Source: Alistipes sp. (lineage in GTDB: Bacteria > Bacteroidota > Bacteroidia > Bacteroidales > Rikenellaceae). Taken from it: a DNA stretch of 64,000 nucleotides. This document shows, piece after piece, positions 1-8,337 of this stretch. The translations under genes were made by a program, and so were the position numbers. The stretch is taken from the NCBI GenBank assembly GCA_020026375.1, contig JAHHQN010000001.1, positions 1 through 64,000 on the forward strand, written 5' to 3'. Positions within the stretch are counted from its first letter, which is position 1. The number at the start of each line of letters is the position of its first letter. Below the pieces are notes generated by a model that made no database searches, had not been told where the DNA came from, and saw nothing but the letters and a program-made list of their open reading frames with translations.

Positions 1-95
1 GCGCAACACAGAAAGACGGGCGCAACACAGAAAGACGGGCGCAACACAGAAAGACGGGCGCAACACAGAAAGACAGGCGCAACACAGAAAGACAG
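1..95. repeat. 19-bp tandem repeat, five copies, cut by window edge
   Basis: Five head-to-tail copies of a 19-bp unit (gcgcaacacagaaagacgg) start at 1, 20, 39, 58 and 77. The last two differ by one G to A change near the unit end. The first copy begins at base 1, so the array probably continues to the left. There are no spacers between units, so it is not a CRISPR array. It lies just beyond the groEL terminator. Confidence 0.95.
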
Positions 96-98
96 GCG

Positions 99-135
99 AA
101 AAAAAACGTGTGACCGAACCAAAGTCCGGCCACAC
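99..135 (-). terminator. Rho-independent terminator of groES-groEL
   Basis: On the minus strand a 9-bp stem (GTGTGGCCG with CGGTCACAC, one G-T wobble; 127-135 and 108-116) is followed by eight Ts (the A run at 99-106). It sits 39 bases past the groEL stop. Confidence 0.75.
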
Positions 136-173
136 GCCACTAATAATATATTATGAGAAAAAGTTGTCGGTGA

Positions 174-1805
<1,632 letters not shown>

Positions 1806-1834
1806 GGTTTTGTGTCTTTAAAAATTAGAATGAA

Positions 1835-2104
1835 TTAGATAATCGCCAAAATGTCGCTCTGCTTCATGATGAGGTAATCCACACCCTCGACAGAAATCTC
1901 CTGACCGCAATACTTGCCATAGAGGACCTGGTCGCCGACCTTGACCTCCATCTTCACATCAGAAGTACCGGGTCCTACGGCCACAACCTTGCCCTCGAGG
2001 GGACGCTCCTTGGCTGTGTCGGGAATAATCAATCCGCCTGCTGTCTTCTCTTCCGCAGGGTTGGGAAGAATCAATACACGATCCGATAACGGTTTTACAT
2101 TCAT
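1835..2104 (-). CDS. groES: Co-chaperonin GroES (Hsp10)
   Basis: This is the 10-kDa co-chaperonin that caps the GroEL cylinder as a heptamer. At 89 residues it matches the family. MNVKPLSDRVLILP at the start and the C-terminal SDILAII are characteristic, and the mobile-loop region EEKTAGGLIIPD (about 18-29) is present. It is the first gene of the groES-groEL operon. Upstream (2105-2290) lies a perfect 11-bp inverted repeat around a TACGATTTG box, a likely heat-shock control site. The last codons carry by chance the word GACATTTTGGC that is also found in that upstream region. Confidence 0.98.
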   Translation of the reverse strand: MNVKPLSDRVLILPNPAEEKTAGGLIIPDTAKERPLEGKVVAVGPGTSDVKMEVKVGDQVLYGKYCGQEISVEGVDYLIMKQSDILAII

Positions 2105-2202
2105 AGTCGTAATATTTTAGTTTATTATTAATTGCTTCAGGGTTTGCCAACCGCTCCGTGGCGACCGACATTCCATACTACATCAATAGATGTGCCAGTC
2201 TG

Positions 2203-2250
2203 ATTTTGGCAGTAAACTGTGACAAATCGTACAAAAAGGACTGCCAAAAT
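2203..2250 (-). promoter_or_regulatory. Inverted repeat around the putative groES promoter
   Basis: A perfect 11-bp inverted repeat has arms at 2203-2213 (attttggcagt) and 2240-2250 (actgccaaaat), 26 bases apart and 99-146 bases before the groES start. A minus-strand TACGATTTG (2223-2231), close to the Bacteroidetes -7 box TAnnTTTG, lies almost at its centre. Extra TGCCA/TGTCA/TGACA pieces flank it. An operator overlapping the core promoter is the simplest reading. An mRNA hairpin is the alternative. The word GACATTTTGGC (plus 2243-2253) recurs in the clpB/dnaX region. Confidence 0.6.
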
Positions 2251-2289
2251 GTCATATTTTCATTTTTTTTGCATTTTTTCGCAAAAATA

Positions 2290-2321
2290 TTTGGAGGTTA
2301 TGCAAAAGTGCTATATATTTG
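2290..2321 (+). promoter_or_regulatory. Promoter of tRNA-His
   Basis: A TTTG box (2290-2293) and TATATTTG (2314-2321), 20 bases apart, match the Bacteroidetes primary-sigma consensus. It lies 42 bases before the tRNA. Confidence 0.75.
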
Positions 2322-2362
2322 CACCCCGTAAGACAGAAACAACGAAACGAAGTCTTTCAGAT

Positions 2363-2440
<78 letters not shown>

Positions 2441-2441
2441 C

Positions 2442-2472
2442 AAGGAGAATCGACAAGGTTCTCCTTTTTTTT
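2442..2472 (+). terminator. Terminator of tRNA-His
   Basis: AAGGAGAA (2442-2449) pairs with TTCTCCTT (2459-2466), followed by a T run, directly after the tRNA CCA end. Confidence 0.8.
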
Positions 2473-2788
2473 GTGCCGTTTTTTTTCACCCCTCACCTCT
2501 CACGGCAAGGACACAACAATCCCCCTCCCCCGCGTACCGTTTCCGACGCGCCCTTCATACACTGATTACAAACTCTCTTATGAGAAAAAAAATAACTTCG
2601 GCCGACCGGCCTGATATCACCGTCACAGATACATGCCCGACAAGACGGCCACTCCACACCAATATCGCCGTCGGCCTTATCCCCTCCTGCCGCTCCTTTC
2701 CGCACCGACCTCACGCAAGACACCACGCCGCCTTCCCCACGACATCTTCATCTCGCACTCCCCACACCGACCGTTTCCGACAAGGCAC
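2473..2788. other. Intergenic spacer, no gene seen
   Basis: The plus strand is rich in C and A and poor in G. Open frames here cross the tRNA and encode low-complexity Pro/Ser/Thr/His peptides, so no gene is called. It lies between convergent tRNA transcripts. Confidence 0.6.
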
Positions 2789-2821
2789 AAAAAAAAGCTC
2801 GACAATCAATGATTGTCAAGC
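2789..2821 (-). terminator. Terminator of first tRNA-Pro
   Basis: The minus-strand stem GCTTGACAATC with GATTGTCGAGC (2797-2821) is followed by eight Ts (A run 2789-2796), 12 bases past the tRNA 3' end. Confidence 0.8.
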
Positions 2822-2832
2822 CTTCATCGTAG

Positions 2833-2907
2833 TCGGGGTGACTGGATTCGAACCAGCGACCACACGCCCCCCAGACGTGTACTCTAACCGGACTGAGCTA
2901 CGCCCCG
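2833..2907 (-). tRNA. tRNA-Pro (GGG), copy 1
   Basis: The minus-strand cloverleaf has acceptor CGGGGCG/CACCCCG with a G-T/A pattern and anticodon stem CACGT/GCGTG enclosing loop CTGGGGG, giving anticodon GGG. CCA is not encoded. It is identical in all 75 bases to the copy at 3378-3452. A minus-strand TATCTTTG box (plus caaagata, 2919-2926) lies 12 bases upstream, a likely -7 element. Confidence 0.95.
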
Positions 2908-3335
2908 ATTTGCGACTGCAAAGATAATGCTTTATTTTTAATCGGCAAACTATTTTTTACATTTCCTTCGCATTTTTCCATCAACAAACTGTCACACAAC
3001 CCATTACACCTGCATTTTTCGACACCACGCCCCTCCACACCGACTCTCCGGCAGCATTTTCCGCCACCTTCCGCCCCAAAGACCGTCCGCAGCTTCATTT
3101 CCACACCGCCCACCGCCGTCTCACTCCGACAGACACAAAAACAAGAAAGGTCACCTTCCCACGGAAGATGACCTTTATATAAAAGTTGCATAAGTTAAAG
3201 CTGATTTTACGCCAAAAGATTACGGGTTCATACTACATTCCCAAAAAACTCACCTAATCTCATTTCCCGATAATCCCGACGGGTGCAACCATACTTTGCT
3301 TATAAGACTACACACAACTGTTATGCAACAAGGCT
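2908..3335. other. Intergenic spacer between the tRNA-Pro copies
   Basis: No protein gene can be supported. The stretch 2940-3130 is G-poor on the plus strand. The more AT-rich part 3180-3330 is of different composition and ends at the hairpin 3146-3176 when read on the minus strand, so a short non-coding transcript is conceivable, but no clear promoter was seen for it. Confidence 0.5.
3146..3176. terminator. Strong terminator-like hairpin
   Basis: A 14-bp stem with one mismatch (3146-3159 with 3163-3176) has a 3-base loop. The T content on the minus-strand exit side (TTTCTTGTTTTTG) is better than on the plus side. No gene directly precedes it on either strand. Confidence 0.45.
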
Positions 3336-3370
3336 AAAAAAGGCTTGATAATCTTTGATTATCAAGCCTT
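3336..3370 (-). terminator. Terminator of second tRNA-Pro
   Basis: A perfect 13-bp stem (3340-3352 with 3358-3370) is followed on the minus strand by six Ts, seven bases past the tRNA 3' end. Confidence 0.85.
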
Positions 3371-3377
3371 GAAAAAG

Positions 3378-3452
3378 TCGGGGTGACTGGATTCGAACCA
3401 GCGACCACACGCCCCCCAGACGTGTACTCTAACCGGACTGAGCTACGCCCCG
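3378..3452 (-). tRNA. tRNA-Pro (GGG), copy 2
   Basis: It is identical to the tRNA at 2833-2907, with anticodon GGG and no encoded CCA. It has its own terminator (3336-3370) and a candidate minus-strand -7 box TATATTTG (plus 3514-3521), so it is a separate transcription unit. The flanks of the two copies are unrelated outside the terminator stem. Confidence 0.95.
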
Positions 3453-3682
3453 ATTCCCTAAAAGCAACCTCACATCTCGCGATGTCGGAGAGGTTATCTC
3501 TTAATTGCGGTTGCAAATATACGACGTTTTTTTTTAGAATCCAATACTTTTTGCAATTTTTTTTCTAATTTTGTCTTTCACCGACATCGGTTTCACCACC
3601 TGCTTCGTCCCCCAATCACCCTTCCACGGTGCTGCAAGGCGGTTTTCGCAGGCGGAAGCAATGTCCGAAAAAAATTAAAAAC

Positions 3683-4687
3683 ATGTCCCGTTCGACCCTG
3701 ATATTTATCCTGCTGGGTATCTCCACGACCCTGCTCCTGCTCTTCGACCTCTCGATAGGCTCGGTGAAAATCCCCTTCGGGGAGGTGTGCCGCGCACTCC
3801 TGGGCGGCGATGACGGCTCCACCTCGCGCGCCATCGTCCTCAATATCCGCCTGCTCAAGTCGGTGATGGCCCTTCTGGCCGGAGCGGCACTCTCGGCCAG
3901 CGGCCTCCAGATGCAGACCCTCTTCCGCAATCCGCTGGCCGGCCCATATATATTAGGTGTCAGCTCGGGTGCATCGCTCGGTGTGGCCCTCTTCCTGCTG
4001 GGTGCGCCCCTGCTGGGGGTCGAGGCCCACTCGTTCATTCAGTCGCTCGGCATCGCAGGAGCGGCGTGGATTGGTGCGGCCGCGGTGCTGGCTCTGGTGC
4101 TGGCCGTCAGCCGACGCATCAAGGACATCATGGTCATACTTATATTAGGTATGATGCTCGGCTCGGGCATCAGCGCCGTGGTCGAGATTCTGCAATACCT
4201 CTCCAGCGAAGCCGCACTCAAATCCTTCGTGGTGTGGACGATGGGTTCGCTGGGCGACGTCACCACCTCGCAACTGTGGCTCATTCTGCCCGTCGTGGTG
4301 TCGGGTCTGGGACTGTCGGTGGCACTCATCAAGCCGCTCAACCTCCTGCTCCTGGGCGAAAACTACGCCCGCACATCGGGACTCGACATTCAGCGCACAC
4401 GCATGTGGCTCTTCCTCTCCACCGTGCTGCTGGCCGGCACCATCACGGCATTCTGCGGTCCGGTAGGCTTCATCGGCATCGCCGTCCCCCACCTCACACG
4501 CCTGCTCTTCCGCAGCGCCGACCACCGCATTCTCGTGCCGGGAGCCATGCTCGCAGGTGCCTCGCTGCTGCTGATTTGCGACCTCATATCGAAACTTCTG
4601 GTGCTGCCCGTCAACACCATCACCGCACTGCTGGGTATCCCCGTCGTCATTCTGGTAGTCATACGCAACCACAAATTCTTCTCATGA
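3683..4687 (+). CDS. FecCD/BtuC-family ABC transporter permease
   Basis: This is the inner-membrane permease of an ABC importer for iron-siderophore, heme or cobalamin. The 334-residue protein is almost entirely hydrophobic, with about nine or ten membrane helices. Family motifs are visible: QTLFRNPLAGPYILGVSSGA (about 76-95) and the late CGPVGFIGIAVPHLTRLL block (about 257-274). The start was set at ATG 3683 (MSRSTLIF). An 18-residue upstream extension is open but not family-like. The stop overlaps the ATPase start (ATGA), so the two are translationally coupled. No binding protein or TonB receptor is adjacent, so the substrate cannot be fixed. Cobalamin is possible because a B12-dependent reductase lies in this window, but that is a guess. 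Confidence 0.9.
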   Translation: MSRSTLIFILLGISTTLLLLFDLSIGSVKIPFGEVCRALLGGDDGSTSRAIVLNIRLLKSVMALLAGAALSASGLQMQTLFRNPLAGPYILGVSSGASLGVALFLLGAPLLGVEAHSFIQSLGIAGAAWIGAAAVLALVLAVSRRIKDIMVILILGMMLGSGISAVVEILQYLSSEAALKSFVVWTMGSLGDVTTSQLWLILPVVVSGLGLSVALIKPLNLLLLGENYARTSGLDIQRTRMWLFLSTVLLAGTITAFCGPVGFIGIAVPHLTRLLFRSADHRILVPGAMLAGASLLLICDLISKLLVLPVNTITALLGIPVVILVVIRNHKFFS

Positions 4688-5457
4688 GCATACAACTGAA
4701 CAACGTCACCCTCTCCTACGGCACTCGCACCCTGCTCGACCGCGTGTCGACCTCGCTGCCCGCGAGCTCGCTCACGGCGCTCATCGGCCGCAACGGCACG
4801 GGCAAAAGCACCCTCCTGCGCGCCATTGCCGGACTGGGCAGCCTCCACGACGGCCAAATATCGCTCTGCGGCCGCCCCCTGTCACAGATTTCCCCCGAGG
4901 AGCGCGCACGCACCATCGCCTTCGTCACCACCGAGAAGGTGCACATACCCAACCTCACCTGCGAAGATGTCGTCGCACTGGGACGCGCCCCCTACACCAA
5001 CTGGATAGGCCGCCTGCAGGACGACGACCGCGAAATCGTCGGCCATGCCCTCGAAGTGGTGGGCATGTCGTCGTTCGCCCGCAAGACCATGGACGCCATG
5101 TCGGACGGCGAGTGTCAGCGTGTGATGATTGCGCGCGCCCTGGCACAGGACACCCCCATCATACTGCTCGACGAACCCACCGCCTTCCTCGACCTGCCCA
5201 ACCGTTACTCGCTGGCCCTGCTGCTGGCACGACTGGCCCATGAGGAACACAAATGTGTGCTGTTCTCGACCCACGACATGGACATTGCCCTCTCGCTCTG
5301 CGACTCGGTAATGCTCATCGACACCCCACGACTCCACAACGCCCCGGCCTTGCAACTCATCTCGCAAGGACTCATCGACCGCCTTTTCACCGGTGCCGGT
5401 ATCCGCTTCGACCCCGTGACCAAAGGCGTGCAACTCGAAAAATCATCGGATTTTTAA
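4684..5457 (+). CDS. ABC transporter ATP-binding protein (FepC/BtuD type)
   Basis: This is the cytosolic ATPase that powers the permease encoded just upstream. In its 257 residues Walker A (GRNGTGKST, about 36-44), the ABC signature region (MSDGECQRVMIARAL; SDGEC in place of the usual LSGGQ), Walker B (IILLDEP) and the switch histidine (STHD) are in order. The start ATG overlaps the permease stop by four bases. The longer frame upstream of 4684 merely shadows the permease gene and is not part of this protein. Homologues serve siderophore, heme or cobalamin import, and the sequence alone does not decide. Confidence 0.92.
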   Translation: MSIQLNNVTLSYGTRTLLDRVSTSLPASSLTALIGRNGTGKSTLLRAIAGLGSLHDGQISLCGRPLSQISPEERARTIAFVTTEKVHIPNLTCEDVVALGRAPYTNWIGRLQDDDREIVGHALEVVGMSSFARKTMDAMSDGECQRVMIARALAQDTPIILLDEPTAFLDLPNRYSLALLLARLAHEEHKCVLFSTHDMDIALSLCDSVMLIDTPRLHNAPALQLISQGLIDRLFTGAGIRFDPVTKGVQLEKSSDF

Positions 5458-5474
5458 CTTTTTTTTCATTTTTT

Positions 5475-5505
5475 TTTGGAAACCTGCATTTTTTGTTTAC
5501 CTTTG
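5475..5505 (+). promoter_or_regulatory. Promoter of tRNA-Glu
   Basis: TTTG (5475-5478) and TACCTTTG (5498-5505) are separated by 19 bases, a consensus Bacteroidetes promoter, 42 bases before the tRNA. Confidence 0.75.
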
Positions 5506-5547
5506 CACCGCTAAAGTAAATCAACGAAGACTTACAATAGTGGTATT

Positions 5548-5622
5548 GGCCCATTCGTCTATCGGTTAGGACGCAAGATTTTCATTCTTGAAAGAGCAGT
5601 TCGATTCTGCTATGGGCTACCA
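5548..5622 (+). tRNA. tRNA-Glu (TTC)
   Basis: The anticodon stem CAAGA/TCTTG (5574-5578, 5586-5590) encloses loop TTTTCAT with anticodon TTC at 5581-5583. The acceptor is GGCCCAT/ATGGGCT with a G-T first pair, and CCA is encoded at 5620-5622. Confidence 0.95.
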
Positions 5623-5941
5623 ATCGGCACCGGGTGCGAAGATTTCGTGCAGGGCGACAGACAAGACAAGCGTCTGCGACGCAGGGAGGGCAGAGATGAC
5701 CGCCACCGCAATGCAGAACAAGGAGGAGGGGTTGGAAGACTCCTTTTTTGTATGACACCCACTGCGTATTTTCAAATTTGGTGACGGACGGTTTACAAAC
5801 TTCGAGGAGCGGATTATCTGATAATCTATCCGAAAGCAGCTACGGCTGTCGCACAGAGTGGTACACTCGACGTACCGAAATGCGATGTATGTCGCAAAAC
5901 CAGATTTAACAAAAAGTAAAATATAAAAATTTAAGAAGATT
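5623..5941 (+). other. tRNA-Glu to rpsT spacer and likely rpsT leader
   Basis: No protein gene is visible. A weak terminator lies at 5720-5749. The rest (5750-5941) is compatible with an rpsT leader carrying small hairpins such as GGATTATC/GATAATC near 5812-5827 and AGCAGC..GCTGT near 5834-5849. No clear TAnnTTTG box was found, so the rpsT promoter is not placed. Confidence 0.45.
5720..5749 (+). terminator. Weak terminator after tRNA-Glu
   Basis: AAGGAG (5720-5725) pairs with CTCCTT (5740-5745) across a 14-base loop, followed by Ts. Confidence 0.45.
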
Positions 5942-6193
5942 ATGGCAAACCATAAGTCATCAGAGAAGAGAATTCGTCAGACCGCAGTTAAGAGAGCACA
6001 CAACCGTCTGATGCACAAGACCGCTCGTAACGCCGTTAAGGCATTGCGCACATCGACCGAGAAGAGCGCAGCAGAGGCTCTGCTTCCCAAGGTAGCAGCT
6101 ATGCTCGACAAGCTCGGCAAGCACAACATCATGCACAAGAACAAGGTTTCGAACCTGAAGAGCTCGATCCAGCTGCACGTTAACTCGCTCTAA
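5942..6193 (+). CDS. rpsT: 30S ribosomal protein S20
   Basis: This small-subunit protein binds 16S rRNA early in assembly. The 83-residue, very basic protein starts MANHKSSEKRIRQ and carries the family pattern R..N...K...R..VK (about 17-34). It is monocistronic, with a leader upstream and a terminator hairpin 25 bases after the stop. The codons AAG, CGT and GCA dominate, unlike the C-rich codon use of neighbouring accessory genes, which fits a highly expressed gene. S20 often represses its own translation through its leader; this is family knowledge and is not shown here. Confidence 0.97.
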   Translation: MANHKSSEKRIRQTAVKRAHNRLMHKTARNAVKALRTSTEKSAAEALLPKVAAMLDKLGKHNIMHKNKVSNLKSSIQLHVNSL

Positions 6194-6218
6194 TTCTCTT
6201 AGACGACAAGATACGAAA

Positions 6219-6243
6219 AAGGCTATCCCCAAAGGATAGCCTT
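6219..6243 (+). terminator. Terminator of rpsT
   Basis: AAGGCTATCC (6219-6228) pairs with GGATAGCCTT (6234-6243), followed by a T-rich stretch. Confidence 0.75.
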
Positions 6244-6333
6244 TACTTTTATACCTATATATAATAGGTCCCGCTCCCCCCGCTTCAAAATACCGAAGTG
6301 ATATACTCGAGAGGTACTCTACTCTGAAGTATC

Positions 6334-6369
6334 GAAAAAAAAGACGGCCGCCCCAAAGGAGCGGCCGTC
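6334..6369 (-). terminator. Terminator of adk
   Basis: GACGGCCGC (6343-6351) pairs with GCGGCCGTC (6361-6369), and the minus strand then reads T-rich (A run 6335-6342). It lies 28 bases past the adk stop. Confidence 0.85.
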
Positions 6370-6397
6370 ATCAATCATCGCCTGATGGAAGCGGAAA

Positions 6398-6976
6398 TTA
6401 CTTCTTCAGCGAGTCGATAACCTTCACGATGCGGTCGAATACCTCGTCCATGGTACCGAAACCGTCCACCGAGAAGTATTTGCCCTGCTTAGTGTAGAAG
6501 TCGGCAACGACAGCGGTCTGTGCGTGGTAAACGTCCAGACGGCCACGGATTACCTCCTCCGAAGCGTCATCGGCACGACCCGAATCCTTACCACGGAGCA
6601 GGATACGCTTCACCAGCTCCTCCTCGGGGACCTGGATATCGACCATCAAATCAACGCTCAAGCCGTTCTCCTCCATAATCTTGTCGAAAGCCTCGGCCTG
6701 TGCAGTCGTACGGGGGAAACCGTCGTAGATGCAACCCTTCACCTCCTTGTGCGAAGCCACATAGTCGGCAATCATGCCGATAACGACCTCATCGGGAGCG
6801 AGCTTGCCCTGGGCGATGTAAGACTTCATGCTGTTGCCCAGCTCGGTGCCACGGTTGATATGACCACGGATAACCTCACCGGTCGATACATGCTCGATGC
6901 CGTAATGCTCCTTCAGGCGTGCAGCCTGTGTGCCCTTACCACATCCGGGAGCACCAAACAATACAATATTAATCAT
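6398..6976 (-). CDS. adk: Adenylate kinase
   Basis: This enzyme converts ATP and AMP to two ADP in the cytosol. Its 192 residues form the short-lid version. The P-loop GAPGCGKGTQAARL lies at about 8-21, the AMP-binding region STGEVIR at about 32-38, the DGFPRT motif at about 84-89, and the lid arginines LLRGKDSGRADD at about 128-139. It has no zinc-binding Cys lid. It diverges from thiL with 90 bases between the starts, and a strong terminator follows. Homologues begin at the same MINIVLFGAPG. Confidence 0.97.
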   Translation of the reverse strand: MINIVLFGAPGCGKGTQAARLKEHYGIEHVSTGEVIRGHINRGTELGNSMKSYIAQGKLAPDEVVIGMIADYVASHKEVKGCIYDGFPRTTAQAEAFDKIMEENGLSVDLMVDIQVPEEELVKRILLRGKDSGRADDASEEVIRGRLDVYHAQTAVVADFYTKQGKYFSVDGFGTMDEVFDRIVKVIDSLKK

Positions 6977-7022
6977 AACTGAACCTGTTTTTAGTATTTC
7001 GCCGACAAAAATACGTTATTTT

Positions 7023-7053
7023 TTTGTCATACCGCAAAGTTTCTTTAGTTTTG
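7023..7053 (+). promoter_or_regulatory. Promoter of thiL
   Basis: TTTG (7023-7026) and TAGTTTTG (7046-7053) are spaced by 19 bases, 13 bases before the thiL ATG, so the leader is only about 8 bases long. Confidence 0.75.
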
Positions 7054-7066
7054 TAAAAATCAAAAT

Positions 7067-8131
7067 ATGGAACAGACTAAAAAACGTACCGAGATTGCCG
7101 AGCTGGGTCAGTTCGGCCTCATCGACCACCTGACAAAGGGGTTCGAACCCAAAGATAAAACCACACGTCTGGGTGTGGGCGACGACGCAGCCGTCATCGC
7201 CACCCCCGAAAACGAGGAGACGGTCATCTCCACCGACACCTTCTTCGAGGGGGTGGATTTCGACCTCACCTACTTTCCGCTCAAGCATCTGGGCTACAAG
7301 GTCGTGACCGCCGCCATCAGCGACATTCTGGCCATGAACGCCACCCCCTCGCAGATTACCGTCTCGCTGGGTGTGTCGGCCAAGTTGCCCGTCGAGGCGC
7401 TCGACGACCTCTATGAGGGTATCCGCTTCGCCTGCAAGGAGCAGGAGGTAGACCTGGTGGGCGGCGACACACGCGCCTCGCTCACCGGACTGGTCATCTC
7501 GCTCACCGCCGTGGGACATGCCCCCAAGGAGAAGATTGTCCGCCGCAGCGGCGCACAGCTCAACGACCTGATTTGCATCACCGGCAACCTCGGAGCCGCC
7601 TACATGGGTCTCCAGCTGCTCGAACGCGAGAAGCGCGTCCTGCGACAGGTCGACAACCCCGAACCCCAGTTCAAGGGCTACGAGTACTTGTTGGAGAAGT
7701 ATCTCAAACCCCGCTCGCGCACCGACATCATCTCGGCACTGGCCGAGGAGAAGATTGTCCCCACCTCGATGATTGACCTCTCCGACGGTCTGGGCAGCGA
7801 CCTGCTGCAGATTTGCAAGTCGTCGAAGTGCGGCGCACGCATCTATCTCGACCGCATTCCCATCGCACAGCAGACCTCGCGTCTGGCCGAGGAGATGCAC
7901 AACGACCCTGTGGTGGCGGCACTCAACGGCGGCGAGGACTACGAGCTGCTCTTCACCGTACCACTCTCGATGCAGGAGCAGATCATGCGTCTGGGTCTGG
8001 TCGATGTCATCGGACACATCACCAAGGAGTCGACCGGCTGCTTCCTGGTCACACCCGACGGTAACGATATAACGATTCAGGCACAAGGCTTCGTTCAGCA
8101 GAAGCCCGAGGAGGTTGCCGAATCGAAGTAA
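7067..8131 (+). CDS. thiL: Thiamine-monophosphate kinase
   Basis: This enzyme phosphorylates thiamine monophosphate to the active cofactor thiamine diphosphate. Its 354 residues show the PurM-like kinase layout: GVGDDAAVI near residue 31-39, the STDTFFEGVDFDL region (about 55-67), DILAMNATP (about 87-95), VGGDTRAS (about 133-140), the ISDG-like LSDGLGSDL (about 239-247) and NGGEDYELLF (about 284-293). It is transcribed alone, without other thiamine genes and with no TPP riboswitch seen in its short leader. Thirty bases of its 3' end recur 139 bases downstream (see repeats). Confidence 0.96.
   Translation: MEQTKKRTEIAELGQFGLIDHLTKGFEPKDKTTRLGVGDDAAVIATPENEETVISTDTFFEGVDFDLTYFPLKHLGYKVVTAAISDILAMNATPSQITVSLGVSAKLPVEALDDLYEGIRFACKEQEVDLVGGDTRASLTGLVISLTAVGHAPKEKIVRRSGAQLNDLICITGNLGAAYMGLQLLEREKRVLRQVDNPEPQFKGYEYLLEKYLKPRSRTDIISALAEEKIVPTSMIDLSDGLGSDLLQICKSSKCGARIYLDRIPIAQQTSRLAEEMHNDPVVAALNGGEDYELLFTVPLSMQEQIMRLGLVDVIGHITKESTGCFLVTPDGNDITIQAQGFVQQKPEEVAESK
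8078..8107 (+). repeat. 30-bp direct repeat, copy in thiL
   Basis: The 30 bases beginning caggcacaaggcttcg inside the thiL C-terminal coding region are repeated exactly at 8217-8246. Confidence 0.95.
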
Positions 8132-8188
8132 CGCTGCGGTGGCGGAGTGCCTGAATCGCGCTGCGCTGGGCTCGACAATCCCTCCAAA

Positions 8189-8208
8189 CCTCCCTTTGAA
8201 AAGGGAGG
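8189..8208. repeat. Palindrome between the 30-bp repeats
   Basis: CCTCCCTT (8189-8196) and AAGGGAGG (8201-8208) form a short stem. A related CCCCTCC/GGAGGGG stem occurs at 8286-8310. Paired CTCCC/GGGAG hairpins of this type may be small dispersed palindromic elements. Confidence 0.6.
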
Positions 8209-8216
8209 CTTACCGA

Positions 8217-8246
8217 CAGGCACAAGGCTTCGTTCAGCAGAAGCCC
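8217..8246 (+). repeat. 30-bp direct repeat, extragenic copy
   Basis: This is an exact copy of thiL bases 8078-8107, placed downstream of the thiL stop. It does not continue an open frame of its own. Confidence 0.95.
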
Positions 8247-8285
8247 CACTCCTTCACTGCAACCGACAATTAGCAGACAACTCTC

Positions 8286-8310
8286 AACCCCTCCTCACCA
8301 AGGAGGGGTT
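8286..8310 (+). terminator. Terminator-like hairpin after thiL
   Basis: AACCCCTCCT pairs with AGGAGGGGTT (8286-8295, 8301-8310), followed by TACTTTTT. Confidence 0.6.
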
Positions 8311-8337
8311 TACTTTTTACCCAAACCATACAACACC

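Noticed and set aside
1..95. CRISPR array
   Set aside because: The 19-bp units abut without spacers.
4066..4683. N-terminal extension of the ABC ATPase
   Set aside because: The 206 extra codons are an out-of-frame shadow of the permease, rich in His/Arg/Pro. The ATG at 4684 starts the family-typical sequence.
7016..7066. TPP riboswitch before thiL
   Set aside because: The leader after the promoter is only about eight bases long, too short for any riboswitch.
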